DNA of 64,000 nucleotides from Butyrivibrio sp. Lineage in GTDB: Bacteria; Bacillota; Clostridia; Lachnospirales; Lachnospiraceae. The position numbers were made by a program, and so were the translations under genes. The stretch spans positions 29,321-93,320 of the forward strand of contig JAKVKH010000008.1 of NCBI GenBank assembly GCA_022486625.1. Reading direction: 5' to 3'. A model generated the notes under the pieces. It had not been told where the DNA came from and did not search any database. It saw nothing but the letters and a program-made list of their open reading frames with translations. Within the stretch, counting starts at the first letter, position 1; every line of letters begins with the position of its first letter. Of the stretch, positions 19,420 to 29,241 are shown piece after piece.

Positions 19420-20509
19420 GGATTCCTGCCTCCTGTTTCATGCGGTCGAGTCTTACGCGAAGTTCTGCCGGCATATCCACCCTGGGTGCTCTCGGATCCA
19501 GAAGCCAGGTTGCCGCATAGTGCGTATCCGTAATTTTAAACATCGGCGGCTGTGCCTTGTCATCCAGTTCCAGTGCAAAAGCATTTCTGGGAGCAAAAGC
19601 ATCGCCTGCTTTTTCATGCAAAAGGTTCGGCGGAGACCCCGGTATGGTATAAAGTCTCTCATCTGCCGTATCCAGATCCGGCATGGCGGAAAGAAGTCCC
19701 CAGGTATAAGGATGTCTCGGATCATAAAAGATCTCATTGATTGTACCTTTTTCCACAATTTTGCCTGCATACATGACATTGACATAATCTGCCACTTTGG
19801 CGACCACACCAAGGTCATGCGTAATATAAATAACGGATATTCCGCGCTCTTTCTGTATTCTGCGGATCAGCTCAATGATTCTTGCCTGTATCGTGACATC
19901 CAGTGCTGTTGTCGGCTCATCGCAGATAAGCAGATCCGGATCACAGGCAAGCGCAATGGCGATGACAACTCTCTGACGCATTCCGCCGGATAACTGATGC
20001 GGATAGTTCTTCATCCTCTTTTCAGGATCTTCAATTCCAACTTCACGCAAAAGCTCTTCCGCCTTTTTCCATGCCTGCGCCTTGTCCACATGATAATGCC
20101 AGATCATGCCTTCTGTAATCTGCTTTCCTATGGTCATGGTCGGATCAAGGCTGGTCATCGGATCCTGAAATACCATGGAGATTCTTTTGCCGTTAATATG
20201 TCTGCGAATCCACTTTTTATCTTTCTCAAGTATATTCACCTTTGCAGGACTTCCATCCTGATGATGATAGTCAAATTCTATCGTCCCATGATTGACGGTT
20301 GCATTGGACGCCAGAATACCCATAGCCGCCTTCATGGTAACAGATTTACCCGATCCCGATTCACCTACAATGGCTACCGTTTCTCCCTTATGCAGTTCCA
20401 CATCAATTCCACGAATCGCATGAACCATTCCGGCCGTTGTTTTAAAGGAAATATCAAGGTCATGAATTTCCAGTATTTTTTCTTTTTCTGTCTGATTCTG
20501 TTCCATCAC
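19412..20509 (-). CDS. oppD: Oligopeptide ABC transporter ATP-binding protein OppD
   Basis: The 365-residue ATPase has Walker [34 protein letters not shown], Walker [13 protein letters not shown] and ITHDLGVV. The C-terminal OppD tail carries a reduced cysteine pattern, so an iron-sulfur or metal site is not evident. A GTG at 20509 and an ATG directly after it are both possible starts; GGAGG is 8 bases before the GTG. It lies 3 bp after oppC. Confidence 0.95.
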   Translation of the reverse strand: MMEQNQTEKEKILEIHDLDISFKTTAGMVHAIRGIDVELHKGETVAIVGESGSGKSVTMKAAMGILASNATVNHGTIEFDYHHQDGSPAKVNILEKDKKWIRRHINGKRISMVFQDPMTSLDPTMTIGKQITEGMIWHYHVDKAQAWKKAEELLREVGIEDPEKRMKNYPHQLSGGMRQRVVIAIALACDPDLLICDEPTTALDVTIQARIIELIRRIQKERGISVIYITHDLGVVAKVADYVNVMYAGKIVEKGTINEIFYDPRHPYTWGLLSAMPDLDTADERLYTIPGSPPNLLHEKAGDAFAPRNAFALELDDKAQPPMFKITDTHYAATWLLDPRAPRVDMPAELRVRLDRMKQEAGIHE

Positions 20510-20512
20510 CTG

Positions 20513-21583
20513 TCAGACCTCCTTCAGTTTCGGATCAAGAGCTTCACGCAGACCATCTGCTGCAAGGTTAAAGCTCAGCATCAGAAGTGCCATTACGATA
20601 ATCGGGGGTACGATCTGATACGGATGCGTTGTAAAGCTGTTAAAACCTTCGGAAATCAAAGATCCAAGAGAACACTGCGGAACCGGTATGCCAAGTCCCA
20701 CAAAACTCAGGAAAGCCTCTGTGAAAATCGCCGTCGGGATTGAGAACATAACCTGTGTAATAATCGGTCCGATAATATTGGGAAGCACTTCCCTGAAAAT
20801 AATGAAGAAGCTGCCTGCGCCAAGTGTTCTTGATGCCAGAACAAATTCCTGCTCCTTGAGCTTGAGCATCTCCGCACGGGCAATTCTGCTCATACCTACC
20901 CATTCTGTCAGCATCAGTGCAATGATGATCGTAACCATGCCGGGTTTTAAAATCAGCAGCAGAAGCGTCACAATAACCAGTCTGGGGATACCGTTAACTA
21001 TTTCCAGAATTCTCTGCATGACCATATCCACCCTGCCGCCAAAATATCCGGAGATCAGACCATAACTCATACCGATAATCATATCGATCACTGCGGCTGC
21101 AACGGCGATGATCAGAGAAACTCTGGCACCGCTCCAGGTCCTGGTCCAGATGTCACGTCCGAAATTATCGCTTCCAAACCAGTAATACACATTATCCAGT
21201 TTGTTCTCCGTATAATAATTGATCTTCTTGGTACCGGTTGTGGTGTGCATGTTCTCACTGCCGTCAAAAATTCCCAGCTTCTCAAGTGCATGAACCCTCG
21301 GTGCCAGATTTTTCTGCAGAAGATTCTGCTCCGAATAGGAATACTTGTTCATTCCGGGACCGGTAACTGCCATAACTGAAATCAGAATGATCATGACCAG
21401 TCCGAACACAGCACTGACTTTACGGAAATAGCGGATGAATACTTCTTTCCAGAAACTCTGTGCCGCAAAGTTATTATCAATTGCAATTTCCCCCGCATTG
21501 TTTTTCAGGCAGAAATCTGCCGCAGTGGGAACATATGCTGTCATATCTGCTGTCTGTGCATTTTTTTTCATATCAGTTTTCAC
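20513..21583 (-). CDS. oppC: Oligopeptide ABC transporter permease OppC
   Basis: This 356-residue inner-membrane permease has an N-terminal OppC segment (about 1-60), a large extracellular loop (about 70-140) and five further helices. The EAA-type coupling motif is near ASRTLGAGSFFIIFREVLPNI. The GTG start overlaps the oppB stop in a GTGA arrangement, indicating translational coupling. Confidence 0.94.
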   Translation of the reverse strand: MKTDMKKNAQTADMTAYVPTAADFCLKNNAGEIAIDNNFAAQSFWKEVFIRYFRKVSAVFGLVMIILISVMAVTGPGMNKYSYSEQNLLQKNLAPRVHALEKLGIFDGSENMHTTTGTKKINYYTENKLDNVYYWFGSDNFGRDIWTRTWSGARVSLIIAVAAAVIDMIIGMSYGLISGYFGGRVDMVMQRILEIVNGIPRLVIVTLLLLILKPGMVTIIIALMLTEWVGMSRIARAEMLKLKEQEFVLASRTLGAGSFFIIFREVLPNIIGPIITQVMFSIPTAIFTEAFLSFVGLGIPVPQCSLGSLISEGFNSFTTHPYQIVPPIIVMALLMLSFNLAADGLREALDPKLKEV

Positions 21584-22515
21584 GCCTCACTTTTCGAAAG
21601 ACGTATTCTCGGATCAATCACACCGTACAGAATATCCACAGCCAGCATGATGATGATATACATCGCGGAATAGATAAAACTCAGAGCAATCACAACATTA
21701 TAGTCATTGGACTGAATCGCATTGACAAGAAGACTTCCGACACCGGGAATTGCAAAGATCTTCTCTACGACAAGCGAGCCGGTCATCAGGTCAACGATCA
21801 GCGGTGCCAACACCGTAATGATCGGAATCAGCGCATTTCGGAGCGCATGCCTGAAAATCAGTGCAGGTCCCGAAATTCCCTTGCTTTCTGCCAGCAGCAT
21901 ATAATCACTTCCAAGAACTTCCAGCATTTCGCTTCGGGTAAATCTGGCAATGGAAGCCATCGTAAACATGGACAGTGAAATACTCGGCAGAACGCTTGAT
22001 GCGACCATCTGCTGCGGACTGAAGAGCATGGGGAACAACCTCCACTGAAAACCGAACTGATAGCTCAGTGCCAGTGCAAATACATATGAAGGGACAGAAA
22101 CACCGATGACGGAAATAATTGTGGCAACCGTATCCCAGACCGTATCGTGCCAGAGCGCTGCCGTCACCCCCAGAATCAGACCCACAAAGGCACCAAGTGC
22201 AACTGCGGCACCGCCAATGGCAATGGAAATCGGTAGTCTCGACTGAATCAGCTGTGCGATCGGTGTATTTTTGGAGATATTATAACTGACTCCGAAATCT
22301 CCCCTCAGCATATTGAATACATATTTGAAAAACTGGATAATGACCGGCTGGTTCAAGCCGTATTTTGCATATAGCGCCGCTCGTTGGTCATTGTTCAGCT
22401 TTTCATCATTAAACGGAGACCCGGGCATCAGCTGCATCAGAATAAACAGAATCAGTAAAATTGCCAGCAGCGTAAACACTGACGTAACAATTCTTTTCAG
22501 AATATATTTTTTCAT
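21580..22515 (-). CDS. oppB: Oligopeptide ABC transporter permease OppB
   Basis: This 311-residue permease opens with the OppB hallmark MKKYILKRIVTSVFTLLAIL and QLMPGSPF. It has six helices and a coupling loop (AESKGISGPALIFRHALRNALIP). It is the second gene of the operon, 129 bp after oppA, separated by a hairpin that would lower downstream expression relative to the binding protein. Confidence 0.95.
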   Translation of the reverse strand: MKKYILKRIVTSVFTLLAILLILFILMQLMPGSPFNDEKLNNDQRAALYAKYGLNQPVIIQFFKYVFNMLRGDFGVSYNISKNTPIAQLIQSRLPISIAIGGAAVALGAFVGLILGVTAALWHDTVWDTVATIISVIGVSVPSYVFALALSYQFGFQWRLFPMLFSPQQMVASSVLPSISLSMFTMASIARFTRSEMLEVLGSDYMLLAESKGISGPALIFRHALRNALIPIITVLAPLIVDLMTGSLVVEKIFAIPGVGSLLVNAIQSNDYNVVIALSFIYSAMYIIIMLAVDILYGVIDPRIRLSKSEA

Positions 22516-22579
22516 GGATTTTCCTGTCGGGCAGGCCGTCCCGACATCCTCTCAGGCTAAAAATTAATAAAATACAGCA

Positions 22580-22614
22580 GAGCCGCACGAATATATTGCT
22601 TATCAGTGCGGCTC
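22580..22614 (-). terminator. Intergenic hairpin between oppA and oppB
   Basis: GAGCCGCAC (22580-22588) and GTGCGGCTC (22606-22614) are perfectly complementary with a 17-base loop. On the minus strand a U-rich stretch follows after about 10 bases. It probably works as a partial terminator or a 3'-end stabiliser giving excess binding protein over permeases. Confidence 0.7.
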
Positions 22615-22644
22615 CGACTGTCTGAAACAGATTTATCTTATTGA

Positions 22645-24357
22645 TCAGTTAGACTTTACTGCATCCTTGTAAACTCTGTTGAGTGCCACCGGATGGAATT
22701 CTACGCCGGTAACGGATGTAGATACCATTTCTGCATTGCACTGTGTATAAATCGGGAAGATTACGGCATTGTCCATAACCAGCTTTTCTGCATCATAGAG
22801 CTTGGTCCAGCGGCCCTGTGCATCCATTGCAAGATCACCTGTCGTACATTCTGCGATAATGCTATCGAAATCCTTATTGCTCCACAGACCATAGTTATTG
22901 GAATTACCGGTTACCCACATGCCAAGGTAAGTCATGGGATCTGCATAATCAGGCCCCCATCTTGTCAGACCCAGCTGGAAGTTTCCATCCTGCATATCCT
23001 GTACTCTCTGCTTCTTGGGTTCAACAACCAGATTCACAGTAAGTCCGGGAAGTTCCTGCTCCCATTCCTCTTTCAGTACCTGTGCGACTTTCTGCGGTGC
23101 ATCATCTGCATCTACCGTCATATTCAGGGTAATGCTGCTCTTTCCCAGCTCCGTAAGACCCTTCTTCCAGTAATCTGCCGCCTTGGTCGCATCAAAAGTG
23201 CAGACATCAGCAAACTTTTTCTGATCCGCAGAGAAATCTGATCCGTCAGGGCCTGTTGCAAACTGCGGCGGTACTGCTGTAAAGGTCGGTGTGGAACCAT
23301 CCTTGAGAACACCTGTTGCAATGGATTCACGGTCAATTGCCATGGTCATGGCCATACGGATATTCAGATTTGCAAGCTCAGGAACCTTTGCAATGTTAGG
23401 ACTTACATACCACAGATATCCGGCACCAACTGCCTTAAAAGCCGGATCATCTTTTACCTGATCCACCTGTTCACCATTTACCAGTGTCATATCCAGCGCA
23501 CCTGTCTGATAGCTCATCAGTGCCTGCTGAGAATCCTGAATAACCTGATAGTTAAGACCTGCCAGCTTTACTCTGGAGGCATCATAATAATCTGCATTCT
23601 TTGTCAGATGAAACTGTGTTGCTGCAGGTTCATAACTGTCCAGAACAAAGGCACCATCTGAAAGTGTGGTTTCCGGGCTTGTTCCATAAGTATCTGCACA
23701 GGTATTGAAGAACTTCTCATTGACCGGATAGAAGGTCGGGAAATACATCAAAGATGCAAAATAGCTGACCGGAGCGGCAAGCTCTACCTTCAGTGTATTG
23801 TCATCCACTGCAGTTACGCCAAGTTTACTCTTATCTTCCTTACCGGCAATGATTTCCGCCGCATTCTTTACCTGACCGATATCACTGAGCATGTATGCAT
23901 ATTCTGAAGCAACTGTCGGATCTACGGCACGCTGCCAGCCGAATACGAAATCGCCTGCAGTAACCGGATCTCCGTTACTCCACTTTGCATCTTTCCTGAG
24001 ATGGAAAGTATAAGTCAGACCATCATCTGATACATCATAGCTCTCTGCAATTGCAGGAACAGACTTTCCATCTGCATCCATCTGCATCAGACCATCCGTA
24101 TAATCTGCAATGATTTCAAATGAAGTACCGTCTGTTGCCTGCTGCGGGTCCAGTGATTCCACCGGAGTCTCCAGCATGACATTCAGATCTGAAGCACTTG
24201 CTGCCGCCTGTGTTGAACCCGATGCAGCAGTCCCTGCTGATGCACCGCTTCCTGCTGCGCCTGCACTGCCGGCTGTTGTCGCTGCCGCGCTGCCGCAGCC
24301 CATCAGCGATACCGTCATGGCAGAAACCATCAGTAATGCCAATAACTTTCTTTTCAT
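22645..24357 (-). CDS. oppA: Oligopeptide-binding lipoprotein OppA
   Basis: The 570-residue SBP family 5 protein has a lipoprotein signal (KRKLLALLMVSAMTVSLMGC, Cys20), a Ser/Ala/Gly linker and the peptide-binding domain (about 60-565) with LDPQQATDGTSFEII, YTFHLRKDAKWSNGDPVTAGDFVF and WGPDYADPMTYL. It captures peptides outside the membrane for OppBCDF. The ATG at 24357 is chosen because GGAGG lies 8 bases upstream; a start five codons earlier has none. Confidence 0.95.
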   Translation of the reverse strand: MKRKLLALLMVSAMTVSLMGCGSAAATTAGSAGAAGSGASAGTAASGSTQAAASASDLNVMLETPVESLDPQQATDGTSFEIIADYTDGLMQMDADGKSVPAIAESYDVSDDGLTYTFHLRKDAKWSNGDPVTAGDFVFGWQRAVDPTVASEYAYMLSDIGQVKNAAEIIAGKEDKSKLGVTAVDDNTLKVELAAPVSYFASLMYFPTFYPVNEKFFNTCADTYGTSPETTLSDGAFVLDSYEPAATQFHLTKNADYYDASRVKLAGLNYQVIQDSQQALMSYQTGALDMTLVNGEQVDQVKDDPAFKAVGAGYLWYVSPNIAKVPELANLNIRMAMTMAIDRESIATGVLKDGSTPTFTAVPPQFATGPDGSDFSADQKKFADVCTFDATKAADYWKKGLTELGKSSITLNMTVDADDAPQKVAQVLKEEWEQELPGLTVNLVVEPKKQRVQDMQDGNFQLGLTRWGPDYADPMTYLGMWVTGNSNNYGLWSNKDFDSIIAECTTGDLAMDAQGRWTKLYDAEKLVMDNAVIFPIYTQCNAEMVSTSVTGVEFHPVALNRVYKDAVKSN

Positions 24358-24436
24358 AACCTTTTCCTCCATTTTTATTGCGAAACGCTTTTCGCGTTAT
24401 CTGCCTGTCCTGATTCCGTTTTCCCCAAAAAAAAGC

Positions 24437-24457
24437 AGAAACGGGTTCGCCGTTTCT
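24437..24457 (-). terminator. Intrinsic terminator inside the oppA leader (attenuator candidate)
   Basis: On the transcribed strand AGAAACGG pairs perfectly with CCGTTTCT around a five-base loop and is followed by GC and eight U. It lies about 60 bp downstream of a strong promoter and 80 bp before the oppA ATG, so transcripts must read through it to reach the operon. Confidence 0.7.
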
Positions 24458-24515
24458 ACCCTTTTGTAGAATCACAATGATTATTTATGCATTTGTTTTA
24501 TGTAACCTCTTATGA

Positions 24516-24552
24516 ATACATGTATACTACAATACCTATATATCTTTGTCAA
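24516..24552 (-). promoter_or_regulatory. opp operon promoter with palindromic start-site element
   Basis: On the minus strand TTGACA (24547-24552) is 17 bp from TAGTAT (24524-24529), close to the sigma-A consensus. The perfect palindrome ATACATGTAT (24516-24525) overlaps the end of the -10 box and the likely start site, which suits a repressor operator. The rest of the 24373-24795 gap is AT-rich with nothing else recognised. Confidence 0.65.
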
Positions 24553-24795
24553 TATATAAAATCAAGTTTTTGCCGTTTTATTGATCTTTTTTAACCTTTT
24601 ATCTTGATGATTTTTATCTTCTTTTTGATTGTGTATTAATTTCGATGCATAAAGTTACACTTTGTCAGTAGTTTTCTGCTTATTTTTTACCATATGCTTT
24701 GTAAAGAATAACATGCAGAATATGCTATACTATTAAATGCAGATGCAATGGCATCCCCAGCTACAATGCTGTAATCAAAGAAAAGAGGTATGTTT

Positions 24796-26280
24796 ATGTC
24801 CTGTACAACAATTCTGGCCGGTAAAAATGCAACTTTCGACGGCTCAACCATGATCGCCCGCAATGATGATTCCCCTTCCGGGCAGTTCACTGCCAAAAAG
24901 TTCATTATCATAAAACCTTCAGAGCAGCCTGTAAAATACAAGTCTGTACTGTCTCATGTAGAAATTGAACTGCCTGAAAACCCGATGCGCTATACTGCAG
25001 TTCCGAATGTCCTGCATAATGAAGGCATCTGGGCTGCAAGTGGCGTTAATGAGGAAAATATCGCAATGACCGCTACAGAAACCATTACTTCCAACGAACG
25101 CGTACTCGGCGCGGATCCGCTGGTGGAATATCATGCTGCAGAAGATGGAAAACCTGAACATGTCGGCGGTATCGGCGAAGAGGATCTTGTGGTTCTGGTT
25201 CTTCCTTATATTCACAGTGCAAGAGAAGGCGTACTGCGACTTGGAAGCCTTCTGGAAAAATATGGTACATATGAGATGAACGGTATTGCCTTTCAGGATG
25301 TCAATGAAATCTGGTGGCTGGAATCCATCGGCGGACATCACTGGATTGCCAGAAAAGTCCCAGACGATGCTTATGTTGTCATGCCCAACCAGCTCGGAAT
25401 TGACAGTTTCGATCTGCATGATGCACTTGGCAGGCAGAAAGAATATATGTGCAGTGCAGATCTGGCAGAGTTTATTCAGAACCATCACCTGGATCTGTCT
25501 CTGAGCAACCAGCTAAATCCCCGTGATGCGTTCGGCAGCCACGATGATGCCGATCATGTATACAACACGCCACGTGCATGGTTCATGGAACGTTATCTGA
25601 ACCCGCACACCTCCAGATGGGATGGTCCGGGTGCCGACTTCTGTCCCGCCTCTGATGATATTCCGTGGTGCAGAATTCCAGAGAAAAAAATTACGGTTGA
25701 GGACATCAAATATCTCCTGTCCTCTCATTTTCAGGGTACACCGTTTGATCCCTATGCTACCTATGGAAAAGCTGACATGCGCGGCGCATTCCGTTCCATC
25801 GGAATCAATCGCAATGACTTTATGGCGCTGATTCAGATCCGTCCATATCTGCCGGAAGCATTCCGTACAGTTGAATGGCTTGCCTTCAGCTCAAATGCAT
25901 TCAATGCACTGATACCATTTTATACGAATATCAGCATCACCCCGACATATCTGTCGGATACATCTGGGGATGTTTCAACGGATAACTTTTACTGGAGCAG
26001 CCGTATTATTGCCGCACTTGCCGATGCACATTACGGAAAATGCATCAATCATATTGAGCGTTATCAGTCGGCTGTTCTGTCCTGTGGACATGCAATCATC
26101 AATAAATACGATCAGATGCTTGCTACCGCATCCGGTAATGCACAGATACAGGCGCTCTGCGAAACTGCCAATCAGGAAACTGCTGGCATGGTAAAAGAAA
26201 AGACACAGGCTGTTCTGAATAAGGTACTCTATGAATCAAGCTGCCTGATGAAAAATTCCTATGCAAGATCAGATTCATGA
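24796..26280 (+). CDS. C69-family dipeptidase
   Basis: This 494-residue peptidase U34/C69 protein begins Met-Ser-Cys-Thr-Thr. The Cys near the N-terminus is the N-terminal nucleophile of the family, exposed after removal of the first residues. NATFDGSTMIARNDD and the WWLESIGGHHWIARKVPDD segment are typical. The second ATG (24796) is used because GAGG is 7 bases before it and directly abuts the first. It hydrolyses dipeptides in the cytoplasm. Its position divergent from oppABCDF suggests uptake and breakdown of peptides are encoded together. Its 3' end overlaps the convergent GGDEF relic by 22 bp. Confidence 0.88.
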   Translation: MSCTTILAGKNATFDGSTMIARNDDSPSGQFTAKKFIIIKPSEQPVKYKSVLSHVEIELPENPMRYTAVPNVLHNEGIWAASGVNEENIAMTATETITSNERVLGADPLVEYHAAEDGKPEHVGGIGEEDLVVLVLPYIHSAREGVLRLGSLLEKYGTYEMNGIAFQDVNEIWWLESIGGHHWIARKVPDDAYVVMPNQLGIDSFDLHDALGRQKEYMCSADLAEFIQNHHLDLSLSNQLNPRDAFGSHDDADHVYNTPRAWFMERYLNPHTSRWDGPGADFCPASDDIPWCRIPEKKITVEDIKYLLSSHFQGTPFDPYATYGKADMRGAFRSIGINRNDFMALIQIRPYLPEAFRTVEWLAFSSNAFNALIPFYTNISITPTYLSDTSGDVSTDNFYWSSRIIAALADAHYGKCINHIERYQSAVLSCGHAIINKYDQMLATASGNAQIQALCETANQETAGMVKEKTQAVLNKVLYESSCLMKNSYARSDS

Positions 26281-26907
26281 GAACTGGTTGTAACTTTGTT
26301 CCGACCGCTATTTTTTGAAAGATATAATGATTCATCCGCATGCGTTACTGCTGCCTTGAAATTTCCTTCATTAGGAAGCCACCCCGGCAGAGATCGTAAA
26401 AGGAGCCGGGCGGTCATTCGCATTCTGAATGTCTGCCCGGATATTTTCCATATGGGCATATGCTTCACTTACACTGCATTCATTCATCAGAATCAGAATT
26501 TCTTCTCCACCGTATCGAATTACATAATCACTTTTTCTGACATCTTCCGTCAACTTCTTCCCCAGATAACGCAGTACCTGATCTCCCGTATAGTGTCCGT
26601 AAGTATCATTCACATTTTTGAACAGATCAATGTCCAGCATAACAACCGCAATCGCACAGGGGATATTCAGTGACATAATGATCTCAAAATTTGTATAATG
26701 ATTAAATGCGTTGGAAAGAATTAATTCTGCAAAAAAAGCGGCATATGGGCAAAGTCCGGCCAACCCGCTGCTACCAAGTCCGATTACCCAAAACTGGTAA
26801 TACTCCACCTTTCTCTCATAAAATTGTCTGCGTCTGCTTTTTTCCATTTTCATTATGATGTTATGAAGTTCCAGAAGATACCGGATATCAAACTCTTTCT
26901 TTTTCAT
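26259..26907 (-). pseudogene. Frameshifted GGDEF diguanylate cyclase
   Basis: One frame (26907 to 26371) carries VMLDIDLFKNVNDTYGH and the active-site RYGGEE, ending FTISAGVAS then stop. The C-terminal GGDEF residues (LPNEGNF, HADESLYLSKNSGRNKV) continue at once in another frame to 26259. One extra or two missing bases near 26380 explain this. The N-terminal side also lacks a clean sensor or a normal opening of the GGDEF domain. Probably inactive, unless the shift is a sequencing error or programmed. Confidence 0.75.
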
Positions 26908-27116
26908 TATAATCCTCTCATAATGCTCGTTTCTCTATCATCCCATATTAATCTATGGTTATAGTCCAGTCAGCAAACCATAGTTTCCGCAGAAATTCCC
27001 TATAAAGAATCATTATTTTTCATAACAAAATGCAGCACCCATGACTCACTTGACATTAATACATGATACAATTAGTTTGATTACATTTTTTGGACTCAGA
27101 CAAAAGGAGGGTTGTT

Positions 27117-28970
27117 ATGAAGTGTAAAGAATGGAATTTCGTATTCAGATGGATTGCCGTGCCGTTATCTCTGATTGCAGTAATCAGTATGACACCGCTC
27201 CCGGAAATAAGTCTGACTGCCGCGGCGGCTGATCATGACATTGTAATTCTCTATACCAATGATGTACACTGCGGAGTTGATGACAATATCGGTTATGCAG
27301 GACTTGCCCAATATCAGAAAGAAATGGAATCCTATAGTCCATATGTCACGCTGGTAGACGCCGGAGATGCCATTCAGGGCGCACCGATCGGAACACTTTC
27401 AGACGGTGAATATATTACTGATATTATGAACGAGCTCGGATATGATGTTGCGATTCCGGGAAATCATGAATTTGATTACGGAATGAAACAATTTCTGAAG
27501 CTTTCCAGGAAACTGGACTGTGGCTATATTTCCTGCAATTTCACAGATTTAAGGACAGGAACAGATGTTTTTGCCCCCTATAAGATGATCTCATACGGAG
27601 ATACCGATATCGCATTTGTAGGCGCTACTACTCCTGAAACCTCCACCAAATCGTCCCCTGTATACTTTCAGGATGCCGCCGGAAATTACATTTATTCCTT
27701 CAGCGAAGATACAACCGGACTTGGCCTTTACACTCAGGTACAGGATGCTGTCAACCAGGCCAAAAAAGCCGGCGCGGAATATGTCATTCTTGTAGGCCAC
27801 CTCGGTGAAAATGAAAATGACGTTACTCCGATCTGGACTGCAGAGAGTGTCATTGCGCATACAACAGGTATTAATGCCTGTATTGACGGTCATTCCCACG
27901 AAGTGACTCCTGAGATGAAAGTCAAGAACGCTGATGGTAAAGACGTTATCATTACACAAACCGGAACCAGACTTGCCAATATCGGCCAAATGATCATCGG
28001 AACTGATGGTACTATCACAACCGCCCTTGTCAGCAAAGTTCCGCAAATGAATGTTACCACTGATTACACTGTACAGAAGAATGATTCTCTTGCCAAAATT
28101 GCAGGGAAAGAACTCGGTTCCTATAACAGATGGCAGGAAATCTATACTGCCAATAAGAATACCATCTCCAACCCGTCCATTCTTTATACCGGACAGATAT
28201 TACAGATTCCGGGCGACTGCATCTTAAATAATGATGGCAGGGCAGTAGACTGCGGAATGGATCAGTTCATCAAAAAAATACAGAATCAGTACAAAGCTTC
28301 TCTGGAAGTCCTGATCGGTAAAACAGATTATCTGTTGCTTGCAAAGGATTCTCAAACAGGCAGCAGGAAAATCAGAATTGGAGAAACCAATCTGGGAGAC
28401 CTTGCAGCAGATGCTTACCGTGACCAGCTTGGTGCAGATATAGGATTATGCAATGCTGGTGCCATACATTCAAATATCAGCGCCGGCAATATTACCTGCA
28501 ACGATGTGCTGAACATATTCCCATTTGGAAATACAGGCTGCGTCATTGAAGCAACCGGTCAGCAGATCAAAGATGCCCTGGAAATGGCTTCCAGAAGCTA
28601 TCCGAATGAAAATGGCGGTTTTCTGCAGGTATCCGGTCTGACCTATGTCATCAATACTTCCATTTCTTCCAGTGTCCAACTGGATCAAAAAGAAAATTTC
28701 ATCGCCGTAAAAGGTGCATACCGTGTCAATGATATCATGATCAATGGTCAGCCACTTGATCTGACAAAATCCTACACTGTAGCATCTAATGACTACCTGC
28801 TCAAACAGGGCGGTGACGGCATGACAATGTTCAAGGGCTGCACAGTTGCAAAAGACAATATGATGCTCGATGCAGATGTCCTGTCCGGATATATCAAAGA
28901 TACCCTGCACGGAACAATCCCTGCAGATTATGCAAACCCTGCCGGTCAGGGCCGTATCACCATCAGATAG
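27117..28970 (+). CDS. Secreted 5'-nucleotidase/2',3'-cyclic phosphodiesterase with internal LysM domain
   Basis: The 617-residue exported protein has a signal peptide in residues 1-38. A calcineurin-like metallophosphatase follows (about 42-290) with YTNDVHC, VDAGDAIQG, GNHEFDYG and DGHSHE metal ligands. A LysM module (about 310-370: YTVQKNDSLAKIAGKELG, LYTGQILQIP) comes next, then the C-terminal 5'-nucleotidase substrate-binding domain (about 395-612: GETNLGDLAADA, CNAGAIHSNI, NDVLNIFPFGN). LysM binds peptidoglycan, so the enzyme would be held at the wall while releasing nucleosides from nucleotides. LysM normally sits at a terminus; here it splits the two catalytic halves. AAGGAGG is 7 bases before the ATG. 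Confidence 0.9.
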   Translation: MKCKEWNFVFRWIAVPLSLIAVISMTPLPEISLTAAAADHDIVILYTNDVHCGVDDNIGYAGLAQYQKEMESYSPYVTLVDAGDAIQGAPIGTLSDGEYITDIMNELGYDVAIPGNHEFDYGMKQFLKLSRKLDCGYISCNFTDLRTGTDVFAPYKMISYGDTDIAFVGATTPETSTKSSPVYFQDAAGNYIYSFSEDTTGLGLYTQVQDAVNQAKKAGAEYVILVGHLGENENDVTPIWTAESVIAHTTGINACIDGHSHEVTPEMKVKNADGKDVIITQTGTRLANIGQMIIGTDGTITTALVSKVPQMNVTTDYTVQKNDSLAKIAGKELGSYNRWQEIYTANKNTISNPSILYTGQILQIPGDCILNNDGRAVDCGMDQFIKKIQNQYKASLEVLIGKTDYLLLAKDSQTGSRKIRIGETNLGDLAADAYRDQLGADIGLCNAGAIHSNISAGNITCNDVLNIFPFGNTGCVIEATGQQIKDALEMASRSYPNENGGFLQVSGLTYVINTSISSSVQLDQKENFIAVKGAYRVNDIMINGQPLDLTKSYTVASNDYLLKQGGDGMTMFKGCTVAKDNMMLDADVLSGYIKDTLHGTIPADYANPAGQGRITIR

Positions 28971-28996
28971 AAATTATGAAAAATATAACTTCATAT

Positions 28997-29031
28997 AAAA
29001 GGCGGGTGAAAAAATTTCACTCGCCTTTTTT
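28997..29031. terminator. Intrinsic terminator, probably bidirectional
   Basis: AAAAGGCGGGTGAAA and TTTCACTCGCCTTTT pair over about 15 positions with a short A-loop, followed by T on the plus strand and preceded by A-rich sequence. It serves the nucleotidase gene and overlaps the end of the convergent anti-sigma-like gene. Confidence 0.85.
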
Positions 29032-29241
29032 CATACATTTTCCATTGCAGTTACCCGGATCTGAATTATGCTGCCGATAATGACAGATCCGATCATGCAT
29101 TTCTCCCATGGTCATATTTGTGCATTCTTCTACCGTCAATGTACTGTCATACTCAGACAATGTCAGATATTCCCTGGTTACATCCTTCAGTTTCTCTGAT
29201 ACAGTAATCTGTCCAAATGCATCCTGCAGTTTACCTTTCAT
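29017..29241 (-). CDS. Short anti-sigma-like protein (truncated?)
   Basis: The 74 residues beginning MKGKLQDAFGQITVSEKLKD resemble the N-terminal sigma-binding end of clostridial anti-sigma factors that follow ECF sigma genes. No membrane helix or sensor domain follows; the protein ends in a Cys/His-containing tail (CHYRQHNSDPGNCNGKC) inside a terminator. The start overlaps the sigma stop (ATGAAAGGTAA) and has GGAGG 8 bases upstream. Probably a truncated remnant; the identification is tentative. Confidence 0.45.
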   Translation of the reverse strand: MKGKLQDAFGQITVSEKLKDVTREYLTLSEYDSTLTVEECTNMTMGEMHDRICHYRQHNSDPGNCNGKCMKKGE

